Below, piece after piece: positions 17,691 to 26,346 of a stretch of 64,000 bases of DNA (position 1 is the first letter of the stretch; each line of letters opens with the position of its first letter). A model generated the notes under the pieces. The model ran no database searches, was not told the origin of the DNA, and saw only the letters and a program-made list of their open reading frames with translations. The translations under genes and the position numbers were made by a program. Origin of the DNA: UBA10566 sp964346795. GTDB lineage: Bacteria; Bacteroidota; Bacteroidia; Bacteroidales; P3. The stretch is from the NCBI GenBank assembly GCA_964346795.1, contig CAYFWD010000001.1:1-64000 (forward strand), in the 5' to 3' direction.

Positions 17691-18379
17691 TATTGGGCGT
17701 TGGATATGAGATGGTCTATATCTTCTATCTTTATTGCGTCTTTGAGGGTATGGTTTCCTATTCTAGTGCGACAAAGAGATGAAAGATATGCTCCACTTTG
17801 AAGCATAAGTCCAAAATCTCTTGCAATGGAACGGATATATGTTCCTTTTGAACAAAGTATTCTGAATTGTACTATTGGAAATTCTATTTTGGTTATTTCA
17901 AATTCTTTTATTTCTATTTCTTTTGGTTTTAGCTCTACTTCCTGTTGGGCATTCTCTCTTGCAAGTTTGTAAGCTCTCTTTCCATCAACCCATTTTGCTG
18001 AAAATATTGGTGGTACTTGATTTATCTTTCCTGTCATTTCTTTAGCTACTTGATAAATCATTTCTTCTTTTATATGTTCTGTTGGGAAGGTTTGGTCTAC
18101 TGGGTGTTCAAGGTCATAGCTTGGAGTTGTTGCTCCCAAAGTAATGCTGCCCGTATATTCCTTGTCCAAGGCCTGAAACTCTTCTATTCGTTTGGTGTAT
18201 TTCCCTATACATATTATTAATAGTCCTGTTGCTAAGGGGTCAAGTGTTCCTGCATGCCCAACTTTTATCTTTTTGCCGTAAGTCTGCCTTATCTTGTATT
18301 TTATTTTCTTGACAACTTGAAATGATGTCCAAGTGTATGGCTTGTTGATTAGTATTAGAGAGCCATTTTCTATGTCCAT
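17690..18379 (-). CDS. truB: tRNA pseudouridine(55) synthase TruB
   Basis: A 229-residue enzyme that makes pseudouridine 55 in the T loop of tRNAs. The catalytic motif GHAGTLDPLATGLLII is near residue 42 with the catalytic Asp in it, and YDLEHPVDQTFP and RILCSKGTYIRSIARDFG are typical TruB blocks. The protein is at the short end of the family and lacks an appended PUA domain, as in many Bacteroidota. It is last of the operon ftsX-DUF3098-uppP-truB, 21 bp after uppP. Confidence 0.96.
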   Translation of the reverse strand: MDIENGSLILINKPYTWTSFQVVKKIKYKIRQTYGKKIKVGHAGTLDPLATGLLIICIGKYTKRIEEFQALDKEYTGSITLGATTPSYDLEHPVDQTFPTEHIKEEMIYQVAKEMTGKINQVPPIFSAKWVDGKRAYKLARENAQQEVELKPKEIEIKEFEITKIEFPIVQFRILCSKGTYIRSIARDFGLMLQSGAYLSSLCRTRIGNHTLKDAIKIEDIDHLISNAQ

Positions 18380-18400
18380 ATCTTTAAGGTTAGGGGTTGT

Positions 18401-19195
18401 TTATGCAACACTAAGGTCAAATCCGAAAGCAATTAGTACTAAAATCACTAAGCCTACTACTATTCTATAATATCCAAAAGCCTTAAAGCCGTATTTTGTA
18501 AGAAAGTTAATAAAGAATTTTATTGCTATCATAGCTACGATGAATGCTACTATGTTTCCAATAATAAGGGTTGTCATATTGTCCATAAGTAATTCTTTTC
18601 CTTCAGGAGTCATGAGGGCTTTCATAAGTTTGTATCCTGAGGCTGCAAGCATTGTTGGTACTGCAAGAAAGAAAGAAAATTCTGCTGCTGTCTTGCGGGT
18701 AAGCTTTTGTGTCATACCTCCAACTATTGTTGCCATAGAACGAGAGACACCTGGTATCATTGCAATACATTGATATAGTCCTATGATAAATCCTTTTTTA
18801 TAGGTTATAGTTTGGTCTTCTTGGGGTTTGTTGAACCATTTATCGCAAAACATCATAAAGATTCCTCCAAGAATAAGCATAACAGCTACTACAATAACAC
18901 TCTCAAGCATTGAGTCAATGAAGTCTCCTGCAAGAAATCCTATAATGGCTGCAGGTATGAAAGCCACAAAGAGTTTATAGTAGAAATTCATTGATTGTAA
19001 AAAACGTTTCCAATACAAAACAAGAACGGATAGTATTGCTCCGAACTGTATGCAGACTGTAAATAACTTCACAAAGTCATCACTTTTTATTCCAAAAAAA
19101 GCTTGTGTTATTATCATATGTCCTGTTGAACTTACTGGCAAAAACTCTGTTAAGCCTTCAACAACAGCAATGATGATGGTTTCAAATAAATTCAT
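18401..19195 (-). CDS. uppP: Undecaprenyl-diphosphatase UppP (BacA)
   Basis: A 264-residue inner-membrane phosphatase with about seven helices. The two family motifs are present: VEGLTEFLPVSSTGHMII near the N-terminus and IPGVSRSMATIVGGM near residue 146. UppP removes a phosphate from undecaprenyl diphosphate so the lipid carrier can be reused for peptidoglycan and surface glycan synthesis, and overproduction gives bacitracin resistance. It is 21 bp downstream of the DUF3098 gene in the ftsX operon. Confidence 0.96.
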   Translation of the reverse strand: MNLFETIIIAVVEGLTEFLPVSSTGHMIITQAFFGIKSDDFVKLFTVCIQFGAILSVLVLYWKRFLQSMNFYYKLFVAFIPAAIIGFLAGDFIDSMLESVIVVAVMLILGGIFMMFCDKWFNKPQEDQTITYKKGFIIGLYQCIAMIPGVSRSMATIVGGMTQKLTRKTAAEFSFFLAVPTMLAASGYKLMKALMTPEGKELLMDNMTTLIIGNIVAFIVAMIAIKFFINFLTKYGFKAFGYYRIVVGLVILVLIAFGFDLSVA

Positions 19196-19216
19196 TTATA
19201 TTCTAATGTAATGTGA

Positions 19217-19525
19217 TTATTCTTTTGGAGCTTCTTCTTGATTTTTTTGTTTTGGCTTAAGCAATATTGCATAAATCTCAACAACTATTCCTGCCACCAT
19301 AAGGATAGGTGCAACAACTAATCTTTGTGAGTTAAATAATGAATAATTAAATACATTTGGGTCATCGGAGCCTCCACCAATTAGTAATATGTAGCCAAGA
19401 GCTAATAGTACAACACCTACTAACATCCATATATAATTAATTCTTTCAAAAGCAAAGTCAAATTTTGGATTTACCTTTGGAGCGTTTGTAGGTTTTGATG
19501 ATGATGTTTTCTTTATATTTGCCAT
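19217..19525 (-). CDS. DUF3098 family small membrane protein
   Basis: A 102-residue protein with two membrane helices (about residues 34-50 and 70-90) joined by a short loop, and charged ends. The block FERINYIWMLVGVVLLALGY is characteristic of the Bacteroidota family DUF3098. In this phylum the gene is normally found between ftsX and uppP, as here, which suggests a role linked to cell division or lipid-carrier recycling; no function is established. Confidence 0.88.
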   Translation of the reverse strand: MANIKKTSSSKPTNAPKVNPKFDFAFERINYIWMLVGVVLLALGYILLIGGGSDDPNVFNYSLFNSQRLVVAPILMVAGIVVEIYAILLKPKQKNQEEAPKE

Positions 19526-19552
19526 AATTAATTTATGTTTTATATCTTTTTA

Positions 19553-20434
19553 TTATCTATATAGTTTTTCGTTTCTTAGATGCATAAATCTAAATACTGA
19601 AATAAATGTTGAAATGCAGGCCAATAATATTCCAAACACCCAAACAGCAAGTCCAATCATTCCATAAACAGGATAATGTTCTGCTATTATAAGTTGAGGG
19701 AAGGTTTTGCTTACCCATAGTATTATTCCAAAAAGAAGAATATTCGCAATCAATCCTCCAATTAGTCCAAACACCAATCCCCTTAAAAGGAATGGCTTAC
19801 GAATAAACGAAGGTTTTGCACCAACAAGTTCCATAGAACGAATATGAAAACGTTTTGAGTAAATTGTAAGACGAATTGTATGATTGATTAATGTTATTGC
19901 TATTATCAAAAGACATATAATGAAAGCAAGAACAAAAGCAGAAACATTATAAACTGCATTATTTATATCCTTTACTAAGTCTTGTCGATAATCAACATGG
20001 TCAACAATATCTTTTGCTTCAAGACTTGTAATAAATCGTTTAATGGTTGAATAATTGAGAGATTCTGCTTTAAGATTAACAATTATTGAAGCAGCATAAG
20101 GATTAACAGCACCCAAAACCTCAAGATGATTTTCTCCCATAACTTCATTCATTATCTCAGCAGCTTTTTCAGAAGAAACATATTCAGTAGATTTTACATT
20201 TGAGTTCTTTTTTAGTTCTTTCTCCAAATTAAGTGCATCTTCTTCATTTATATTATCCATCAAATATACCGTAAAAGATACATTTTCTTTAAGACTTTGT
20301 GAAGCATTAAAAGCATGAAACACGAAAGTTAGCATAAAGCCAACCATAAAAAGGACAAGTGAAATACTCAATACTGTTGAGAAATTTGCACTCCAAAGAG
20401 CCACTGGATTAAAGCTTATTTGTCTTTTAGTCAT
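19553..20434 (-). CDS. ftsX: Cell division protein FtsX
   Basis: Read from the ATG at 20434 the protein has 293 residues (MTKRQISFNPVALWSANF). An upstream in-frame TTG at 20461 is rejected because it overlaps the promoter word at 20459-20466. FtsX topology is seen: a first helix near residue 25-45, an extracytoplasmic domain to about residue 160, then three helices. FtsX with the ATPase FtsE forms an ABC-type complex that activates peptidoglycan hydrolases at the septum. FtsE is encoded 30 kb away (50085-50780) rather than next to it. Confidence 0.93.
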   Translation of the reverse strand: MTKRQISFNPVALWSANFSTVLSISLVLFMVGFMLTFVFHAFNASQSLKENVSFTVYLMDNINEEDALNLEKELKKNSNVKSTEYVSSEKAAEIMNEVMGENHLEVLGAVNPYAASIIVNLKAESLNYSTIKRFITSLEAKDIVDHVDYRQDLVKDINNAVYNVSAFVLAFIICLLIIAITLINHTIRLTIYSKRFHIRSMELVGAKPSFIRKPFLLRGLVFGLIGGLIANILLFGIILWVSKTFPQLIIAEHYPVYGMIGLAVWVFGILLACISTFISVFRFMHLRNEKLYR

Positions 20435-20458
20435 TTTATACAAAACATAATTTAGCTG

Positions 20459-20486
20459 CAAATATACAAAGTTTTTATTATTTTTG
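20459..20486. promoter_or_regulatory. Back-to-back promoters of ftsX (minus) and lysC (plus)
   Basis: TATATTTG on the minus strand (20466-20459) and TATTTTTG on the plus strand (20479-20486) are only 12 bp apart. ftsX starts 25 nt and lysC 20 nt downstream. The upstream element of each must overlap the -7 element of the other. Confidence 0.6.
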
Positions 20487-20505
20487 CCGTTAAATAGTGA
20501 AATGT

Positions 20506-21783
20506 ATGAACGAAATATTTGTAGAGAAATTTGGAGGAGCTTCTGTAAATAGTGCTGAAGCTATAAAAAACGTAGCATCAATAATTCTTTCTCAAAAGAA
20601 AAAAAGACTTATTGTTATTTCGGCAATGGGGAAAACTACAAATGACTTGGAGAAGGTTTTGAATTATTTTGTTGAAAAAAGCAATATTGATACACCTTCT
20701 ATTGAGTTCTCAAAGAACTATCACAAAGGAATAATTGATAATCTATTTCCAAAAGGTAATGCTTTCTTAGAAGAGTTTTTAGATAAAACTTATAAAGAGA
20801 TTGAAAGCTATCTTTTAAAATATAGTAAAGAGAAAAACTATGACAAAACTTATGATTCCATTGTTTCCTTTGGTGAGATAATTGGTACTACTATTATATC
20901 TAAGTATTTCGATTCAATTGGATTGGAGCATAGCTTTATTTTGGCTAAGGATTGTATTAGAACAGATAGCTCTTTCCGAAGAGCAAAGGTATTATGGGAT
21001 GAGACAAAAGAAAAGGTTATTAATTCTGTTGAACCAATATTCAAAACAAAAGACACAATAATAACTCAAGGTTTTATTGGAGCAAATTCAAATAATGACA
21101 CTACAACACTTGGAAGAGAAGGCTCTGATTTTAGTGCTGCTATTTTTGCATACTGCCTAGAAGCAAATAGTGTTACTATATGGAAAGATGTTCCTGGTTT
21201 ATTAAATGCTGACCCAAAACATTTTGAAGATACAAGAAAGTTTGAGCAAGTGCCATATAGCGAAGCAATAGAACTTTCTTACTATGGTGCATCTGTAATT
21301 CATCCAAAAACTCTTAAACCCCTAGAAAATCTATCTATTCCTTTATTTGTAAAAAGCTTCCTTTCTCCTAATGAAGAAGGCACAAGGATTGATTGTTGTG
21401 CTAAAACCAAACCCTTAATGCCAAGCTATATTTTCAAAGATAATCAAACACTTCTATCAATATATCCTAAGGACTTTTCCTTTGTTGTTGAAGAAAACCT
21501 TTCAAATATCTTTGCATTATTTGCAAGATATGGAATTAAGGTAAATCTAATGCAGAACTCAGCACTTAGCTATTCTGTTTGCTTTGACCAAATAAAAGAT
21601 GACTTGCTTCAAAAATTAATAGCAGAATTTTCCAATGCCTATTCAGTAAAATACAATAGAAATTTAAGACTAATAACCATACGCCGCTACACAGATGAAG
21701 CTATAAAGAACCTAAAAAAAGGGAAAAAGTTAATCATTGAGCAACGCTCTCGTCTAACGGCTCAATTTTTAGTTAAACTATAA
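20506..21783 (+). CDS. lysC: Aspartate kinase
   Basis: From the ATG at 20506 the enzyme is 425 residues; a GTG at 20497 would add three residues. Aspartokinase motifs are EKFGGASVNSAEA at the start (usual KFGGTSV), VISAMGKTTNDLEK, VSFGEIIGTTI, LGREGSDFSAAIFAYCL, WKDVPGLLNADP and SYYGASVIHPKTLKPL. The C-terminal about 130 residues hold an ACT regulatory region. It phosphorylates aspartate in the lysine, methionine, threonine and diaminopimelate pathway. It is a stand-alone monofunctional enzyme whose stop codon directly abuts that of rmuC on the other strand. Confidence 0.93.
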   Translation: MNEIFVEKFGGASVNSAEAIKNVASIILSQKKKRLIVISAMGKTTNDLEKVLNYFVEKSNIDTPSIEFSKNYHKGIIDNLFPKGNAFLEEFLDKTYKEIESYLLKYSKEKNYDKTYDSIVSFGEIIGTTIISKYFDSIGLEHSFILAKDCIRTDSSFRRAKVLWDETKEKVINSVEPIFKTKDTIITQGFIGANSNNDTTTLGREGSDFSAAIFAYCLEANSVTIWKDVPGLLNADPKHFEDTRKFEQVPYSEAIELSYYGASVIHPKTLKPLENLSIPLFVKSFLSPNEEGTRIDCCAKTKPLMPSYIFKDNQTLLSIYPKDFSFVVEENLSNIFALFARYGIKVNLMQNSALSYSVCFDQIKDDLLQKLIAEFSNAYSVKYNRNLRLITIRRYTDEAIKNLKKGKKLIIEQRSRLTAQFLVKL

Positions 21784-23199
21784 CTAATCATCATAGTCTT
21801 CAAACTTCTCTGGCAAGGTTTTCATTGTCTTAACTCCTAATGCTTCTATATCCTTTGCTTGTTTTATAAGATTTCCTCTACCTTCTTTAAGTTGATTTAA
21901 AGCCTTATTATAAGTGTCGTGTGTCTTGTTTAATTTATCTCCTATCTCTTCAAATGACTCCAAGAAACCAATAAATTTCTCATACATCTTACCACTACTT
22001 TCAATTATCTTTTCTGCATTCTTGTTGAGCTTATCTGTTCTCCAAAGGTCTGCAAATATCCTAAGGGTAGAGATAAGTGTTGTGGAAGAAACCAACACAA
22101 TATTCTTATTATAAGCATAGTTCCATAGCTCTCTATCGTTTTGCATTGCTATCAAATATGCCGACTCAATGGGAACAAACATCATAACAAAACCTAAACT
22201 TCCCTTAATCTGGTCATATTTCTTTTGACTTAATTCATTTACATGCTGACGTATAGATAGTATATGTTTTGTTAATTCTGCCTTTTGAACTTCTTCTGTT
22301 TCTGCAGAAAAATAATTATCATAAGCAACAAGAGAAACCTTAGAATCAATAATAACCTTTCTTTCGTCAGGGAGATTAATAATTACATCAGGGATAATTC
22401 TTATATCCTCTTCATTATAATGTACATCTTGTGTTGTGTAGTGTTCACCCCTTATTAAACCTGTGTTTTGAAGTATGGTTTCCAAAACATTCTCTCCCCA
22501 ATTGCCTGCTTTCTTATTCTCCCCTTTAAGTGCTGAAGCTAAGTTATTAGCTTGCTCCGAAACCAAATTCGTCTGCTCCATTATCTTCTTTATCTCATTT
22601 TCAAGGGAAGTTCTTTGCTTTGTTTCCTCTGTAAGATTTTTATTTACATTCTCCCTAAACTCCTTTATACTCCTGTCCAAAGGCTTTAGAATAGATTCAA
22701 GATTAACCTTATTAACCTCCGTAAACTTTAATGTCTTGTCTTGAAGTATTTCATTTGCTGTCTTCTCAAACTCCAATTTTGCAGCCGATTGAAGTTGTTC
22801 AAACTCATTACGAATCTCTTTCTGTTTCTCCTGCAAAGCTTCATAATTAGCTTTTAACTTACTATTCTCTATGGATAATTGACTGTTCTTTACCTTCTCT
22901 TGTTCCAAAAGAGAACTTATTTCTAAAATTTTCTCCTTCTCTTCCCTTAACCTTTCTGTATTATTTTCAAGTTCTGTTTTGAGTGAAGAGTTCTCCCTTT
23001 GAACCAAATTATAAGTCGATTCCAATTCATTATTCTTTGACTCCAAGGTCTTAAAACTTGACTCTAATATATTATAAGAAGTCTCCAATTGGGTTAGTCT
23101 TTTCTGTTTTTCTCCTCCTTTTACAATAAAAAAGACCATAAAAGCAACCAAAACTAAAGCAATAAGAGCAATAATTATCAAAACAAATTCCATATTCAT
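21784..23199 (-). CDS. rmuC: DNA recombination protein RmuC
   Basis: A 471-residue protein with an N-terminal membrane helix (about residues 3-27), a long coiled coil rich in Glu, Lys and Leu to about residue 150, and the RmuC nuclease-like domain (KAGNWGENVLETILQNTGL, IIPDVIINLPDERKVIIDSKVSL, SLGFVMMFVPIESAYL). The family is linked to limiting inversions at short inverted repeats in E. coli; the core resembles PD-(D/E)xK nucleases. It has its own promoter word at 23219-23226 and converges on lysC with no spacer. Confidence 0.94.
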   Translation of the reverse strand: MNMEFVLIIIALIALVLVAFMVFFIVKGGEKQKRLTQLETSYNILESSFKTLESKNNELESTYNLVQRENSSLKTELENNTERLREEKEKILEISSLLEQEKVKNSQLSIENSKLKANYEALQEKQKEIRNEFEQLQSAAKLEFEKTANEILQDKTLKFTEVNKVNLESILKPLDRSIKEFRENVNKNLTEETKQRTSLENEIKKIMEQTNLVSEQANNLASALKGENKKAGNWGENVLETILQNTGLIRGEHYTTQDVHYNEEDIRIIPDVIINLPDERKVIIDSKVSLVAYDNYFSAETEEVQKAELTKHILSIRQHVNELSQKKYDQIKGSLGFVMMFVPIESAYLIAMQNDRELWNYAYNKNIVLVSSTTLISTLRIFADLWRTDKLNKNAEKIIESSGKMYEKFIGFLESFEEIGDKLNKTHDTYNKALNQLKEGRGNLIKQAKDIEALGVKTMKTLPEKFEDYDD

Positions 23200-23218
23200 A
23201 TAAATTAAAATTAGGTTT

Positions 23219-23226
23219 CAAAGATA
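23219..23226 (-). promoter_or_regulatory. -7 promoter element (TATCTTTG) of rmuC
   Basis: The minus strand reads TATCTTTG 20 nt ahead of the rmuC ATG at 23199. Confidence 0.6.
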
Positions 23227-23266
23227 CAATTTTATTCTTAATCACTAATTAAAAACACTCCTTTTC

Positions 23267-23305
23267 TGACAATTTGACACAATAAATAAATTGGTATAAT
23301 GATTG
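23267..23305 (+). promoter_or_regulatory. htpG promoter/operator region
   Basis: The region lacks a TAnnTTTG word. Instead TGACAATTTGACA (23267-23279) is followed by TTGACACAATA (23274-23284) and TATAATGATTG (23295-23305). The groES upstream region has the near-identical pair TTGGCACAATA and TATAAGGATTG, so this looks like a shared stress-type control region. If read as sigma-70 -35/-10 boxes the spacer is only 15 bp. Confidence 0.45.
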
Positions 23306-23366
23306 ATTGAATAACAATAAAACTTTAAAATCTAAATTAATAAATAAACAAAATAGAACACTAACT

Positions 23367-25268
23367 ATGAAAGGTAAAATTAACGTAAAGACCGAAAACA
23401 TCTTCCCAATCATTAAGAAGTTTCTCTACTCAGACCACGAAATCTTCCTAAGAGAGATTGTTGCCAATGCAGTAGATGCAACACAAAAACTCAAGACATT
23501 GGCTTCTTTGGGAGAATTTAAAGGCGAACTTGGAGACTTAACAATTGAAGTTAAACTTGACAAGAAGAAGAAAACCCTTAGCGTTATTGATAGAGGCGTG
23601 GGTATGACAAAGGAAGAAGTTGATAAGTATATTAACGAAATTGCATTCTCAGGAGCAGAAGAATTTGTTGAGAAATTTAAAGGGAAGAGCGAACTGGAGC
23701 AAAATCAACTCATAGGACATTTTGGACTTGGATTCTACTCTTCTTTTATGGTAAGTAAGGAAGTTGAGTTTAAGACCCTGTCATTTCTTCCAGATAGCAA
23801 GGCTGTTCGCTGGTGGTGCGATGGAAACACAGAATATTCTATTGAAGAGATAGAAAAAGAAGGAAGAGGCACAGAAATAATAATGCATATAGATTCCGAA
23901 AACAAAGAGTTCTTAGAAGAAGGAAGAATACTTGAGATATTGAAGAAGTATTGCAAATTTATGCCTGTTGAAATACGCTTTGGAGAAGAGACCTATTGGG
24001 AAGATTCTGAAGAAGAAAAGGACGAAAAAGGAAATCCTAAAAGAGTTCAAAAAACCAGACCAAGAATAATAAACAACACAAATCCACTATGGAAAAAGAA
24101 ACCTGCAGAGCTAAAAGACGAAGACTATAAAGACTTTTACAGGGAACTCTACCCTATGAACTTTGATGAGCCACTATTCCATATCCACCTAAATGTTGAC
24201 TACCCATTCAACCTTACAGGAGTACTTTACTTCCCTAAGGTAAGGAAAAACATTGACCCTAATAAAGACAAAATCCAGCTATACTCCAATCAAGTATTCA
24301 TAACCGACAATGTAGAAGGAGTTGTTCCAGACTATATGATGTTGCTTCGTGGAGTGTTAGACTCACCTGATATACCACTTAATGTCAGCCGTTCATACCT
24401 GCAATCAGACTCAAATGTAAAGAAAATATCTTCACATATAACCAAGAAAGTAGCCGATAAATTAGATGAAATCTACAAAAACAACCCAGAAGAATACAAG
24501 AAGAAATGGGACGAAATAAAGATTTTCATAGAATATGGTATGCTATCCGATGAGAAGTTTTATCAAAGAGCAGAAAAGATATATCTCTTTAAGAACATAG
24601 AAAACGAATACTTCTCAATAGAAGACTATACAAAAAAGATAAAACCACTACAAACAGATAAGGACAAGAAATTAGTCTATCTATATGCCAATAACACTGA
24701 TTCACAATACGCATACATTCAATCAGCTAAAGACAAAGGCTACGATATACTCCTAATGGATGGCATATTGGACAATCACTTTGTTAACCTTATGGAACAA
24801 AAGCTAAGCGACAGCAGGTTCGTAAGAATAGATAGCGATGTTATAGAAAAGCTTATTCCTAAGGACGAAATTATCCCTTCCATACTATCAGAAGAAGAGA
24901 CTAACAAATTGAAAGAACTTGTGGAAGAACAGATAGACAAGCAAAAATTCACCGTAATAATGGAGAGCCTAAACCAAACAGACAGCCCTCTAACCATTAC
25001 ACAAAACGAATTTATGCGAAGAATGAAAGAGATGAGCCAGATGCAAGGAGGAGGAATGGCATCGCTCTATGGCGAAATGCCTGACAGCTACAACTTAGTA
25101 GTAAACATCAACCATCCACTAATGAGTGAGCTCTTAAAGGAAGAAAACAAGGACAGACAAACCCAAATACTCACCCAACTAAAAGACCTTGCACTGCTAA
25201 GCCAAGGACTACTAAAAGGCGAAGAACTAAACAATTTCATACAACGTTCCATAGGTATTATAAAGTAA
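23367..25268 (+). CDS. htpG: Molecular chaperone HtpG (Hsp90)
   Basis: From the ATG at 23367 (MKGKINVKTENIFPIIKKF) the protein is 633 residues; an in-frame TTG at 23307 would add 20 low-complexity residues and is rejected. The GHKL ATP-binding motifs are EIFLREIVANAVDA, VIDRGVGMTKEEV and LIGHFGLGFYSSFMVS. The middle-domain catalytic Arg region (NVSRSYLQSDSNVKK) and C-terminal dimerisation domain follow. HtpG is an ATP-driven chaperone. A strong terminator follows at 25290. Confidence 0.96.
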   Translation: MKGKINVKTENIFPIIKKFLYSDHEIFLREIVANAVDATQKLKTLASLGEFKGELGDLTIEVKLDKKKKTLSVIDRGVGMTKEEVDKYINEIAFSGAEEFVEKFKGKSELEQNQLIGHFGLGFYSSFMVSKEVEFKTLSFLPDSKAVRWWCDGNTEYSIEEIEKEGRGTEIIMHIDSENKEFLEEGRILEILKKYCKFMPVEIRFGEETYWEDSEEEKDEKGNPKRVQKTRPRIINNTNPLWKKKPAELKDEDYKDFYRELYPMNFDEPLFHIHLNVDYPFNLTGVLYFPKVRKNIDPNKDKIQLYSNQVFITDNVEGVVPDYMMLLRGVLDSPDIPLNVSRSYLQSDSNVKKISSHITKKVADKLDEIYKNNPEEYKKKWDEIKIFIEYGMLSDEKFYQRAEKIYLFKNIENEYFSIEDYTKKIKPLQTDKDKKLVYLYANNTDSQYAYIQSAKDKGYDILLMDGILDNHFVNLMEQKLSDSRFVRIDSDVIEKLIPKDEIIPSILSEEETNKLKELVEEQIDKQKFTVIMESLNQTDSPLTITQNEFMRRMKEMSQMQGGGMASLYGEMPDSYNLVVNINHPLMSELLKEENKDRQTQILTQLKDLALLSQGLLKGEELNNFIQRSIGIIK

Positions 25269-25289
25269 AACATTTATTTTAATCATAAC

Positions 25290-25332
25290 AAAAATAGGCT
25301 ATATACTATATTTAGTATCATAGCCTATTTTA
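25290..25332 (+). terminator. Terminator of htpG
   Basis: AAAATAGGCTAT and ATAGCCTATTTT form a 12-bp stem; the loop itself contains the short inverted repeat ATACTA/TAGTAT. T-rich 3' side. Confidence 0.85.
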
Positions 25333-25411
25333 ATAGGGAAACTTTAACTTCTAAATTTAACCTAATAATATAGTTTTCTTTACAAAAACCATATTGTAAA
25401 GAAATTAATAT

Positions 25412-25419
25412 TATCTTTG
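25412..25419 (+). promoter_or_regulatory. -7 promoter element (TATCTTTG) of the ATA-start lipoprotein gene
   Basis: TATCTTTG with an ATTG box 15 bp upstream, 82 nt ahead of the proposed initiation codon at 25501. Confidence 0.5.
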
Positions 25420-25500
25420 CTCCATAAAATTCTTTTTAGAATAATAATTATTTAAAAAACATTGTGAATCTGATATACGAAAAATAAAATTTAATTTACC

Positions 25501-25986
25501 ATAAAAAAAACATTCTTAAAACCAATCTTATGGCTTATTGCAATAATGTTTATAAGCCCAATATTCTTAGCATCAAGCTGTAATAATGAACAAGAACTAA
25601 CATCAATAAACCAAGAATTAATTATTGGCTCTTGGGGAAGTTATAAGATTACTGAAATAGAATATGTTAATGGACAAATAGAAAGTACAGACACAATATT
25701 AACTCCAATAGGACATTCTGATTATATTGCTGTAACTTTTACTCCTGATGGGAAATTTATATATAATGGCGAGGACACCATGACTTATTCTATTACAGGA
25801 AACAATCTAAGTATTTTTTATGTAGGAGAGGTTAAAAAATATAGCATACAAACCTTAACGCAAAAAAATCTTACTATTTCTTTTGATGAAATTGAAACTG
25901 ACATGGGAGAAAGGACTATATTTAGCTTAACTACATTTTTTGAAAGAATTTCTAATACAAATCCAATAAAAACCACTAAGAAATAA
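25501..25986 (+). CDS. Lipocalin-like lipoprotein, apparent ATA initiation codon
   Basis: The first ATG of the frame (25546) lies in the middle of a hydrophobic run and gives no usable signal peptide. Fifteen codons upstream, ATA at 25501 begins IKKTFLKPILWLIAIMFI, and with initiator Met this becomes a standard lipoprotein signal (basic start, hydrophobic core, LASSC with the lipidated Cys at residue 27). An in-frame TAA at 25492 excludes longer versions. The mature part (LIIGSWGSYKITEIEY ... VTFTPDGKFIYNG ... YSITGNNLSIFY) looks like a small lipocalin-like beta-barrel common in Bacteroidota. Either ATA is really used, which would give low expression, or the start was lost by mutation. Confidence 0.65.
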   Translation: MKKTFLKPILWLIAIMFISPIFLASSCNNEQELTSINQELIIGSWGSYKITEIEYVNGQIESTDTILTPIGHSDYIAVTFTPDGKFIYNGEDTMTYSITGNNLSIFYVGEVKKYSIQTLTQKNLTISFDEIETDMGERTIFSLTTFFERISNTNPIKTTKK

Positions 25987-26053
25987 ATAATTTATTTCCG
26001 TAGTGTTTTAATAAATAGATGCCAAAAAAAATAAATTACCGACTTTTAATATT

Positions 26054-26240
26054 TATCTCCTAGATAATTTATTTTTTCTAGGAGATAATTTTATTTATAC
26101 GCCGTCTTTTTCTATTTAAGTCAAGTTTATTTTGAAAAAAACTAAGCTTATTTTGAAAAAAGTTAAGTCTAATTTTTCTATAATCAAATTACAGGAAATT
26201 AAAATCAAATTCTACAGAAATAGAATCAAGTTCTGCAGAC
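26054..26240 (+). repeat. Phased 21-bp intergenic array D
   Basis: Nine consecutive 21-bp units. Cores in order: TCTCCTAGA, CTAGGAGATAA, ACGCCGTC, then AAGTCAAGTTT, CTAAGCTT, TTAAGTCT, TCAAATTA, TCAAATTC and TCAAGTTC, the last six with the aligned position at 26121, 26142, 26163, 26184, 26205 and 26226. The first two cores are reverse complements and can form a hairpin. This array is array G/C read from the other strand in its first half. It fills most of the 360-bp gap between two small envelope-protein genes. Confidence 0.87.
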
Positions 26241-26287
26241 AGCTTCTAAATCACTGCTAATCAATTATGCTTTTCTTTATTATTTAT

Positions 26288-26318
26288 TTTGTAATTAGAA
26301 AATTAAATCGTAGTTTTG
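26288..26318 (+). promoter_or_regulatory. Promoter (TTTG, 19 bp, TAGTTTTG) of the 148-residue protein
   Basis: TTTG at 26288-26291 and TAGTTTTG at 26311-26318 with the ideal 19-bp spacer, 28 nt ahead of the ATG. Confidence 0.7.
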
Positions 26319-26346
26319 CAAGACTAATCATTTAATATTTATTGTT

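Noticed and set aside
23274..23300. Standard sigma-70 promoter (TTGACA/TATAAT) for htpG
   Set aside because: The boxes match but the spacer is only 15 bp and Bacteroidota primary sigma uses other words; kept only as a possible stress-type element.
23307..23366. HtpG start at the upstream TTG
   Set aside because: It adds 20 low-complexity residues ahead of the conserved MKGKINVKTENIFP start.
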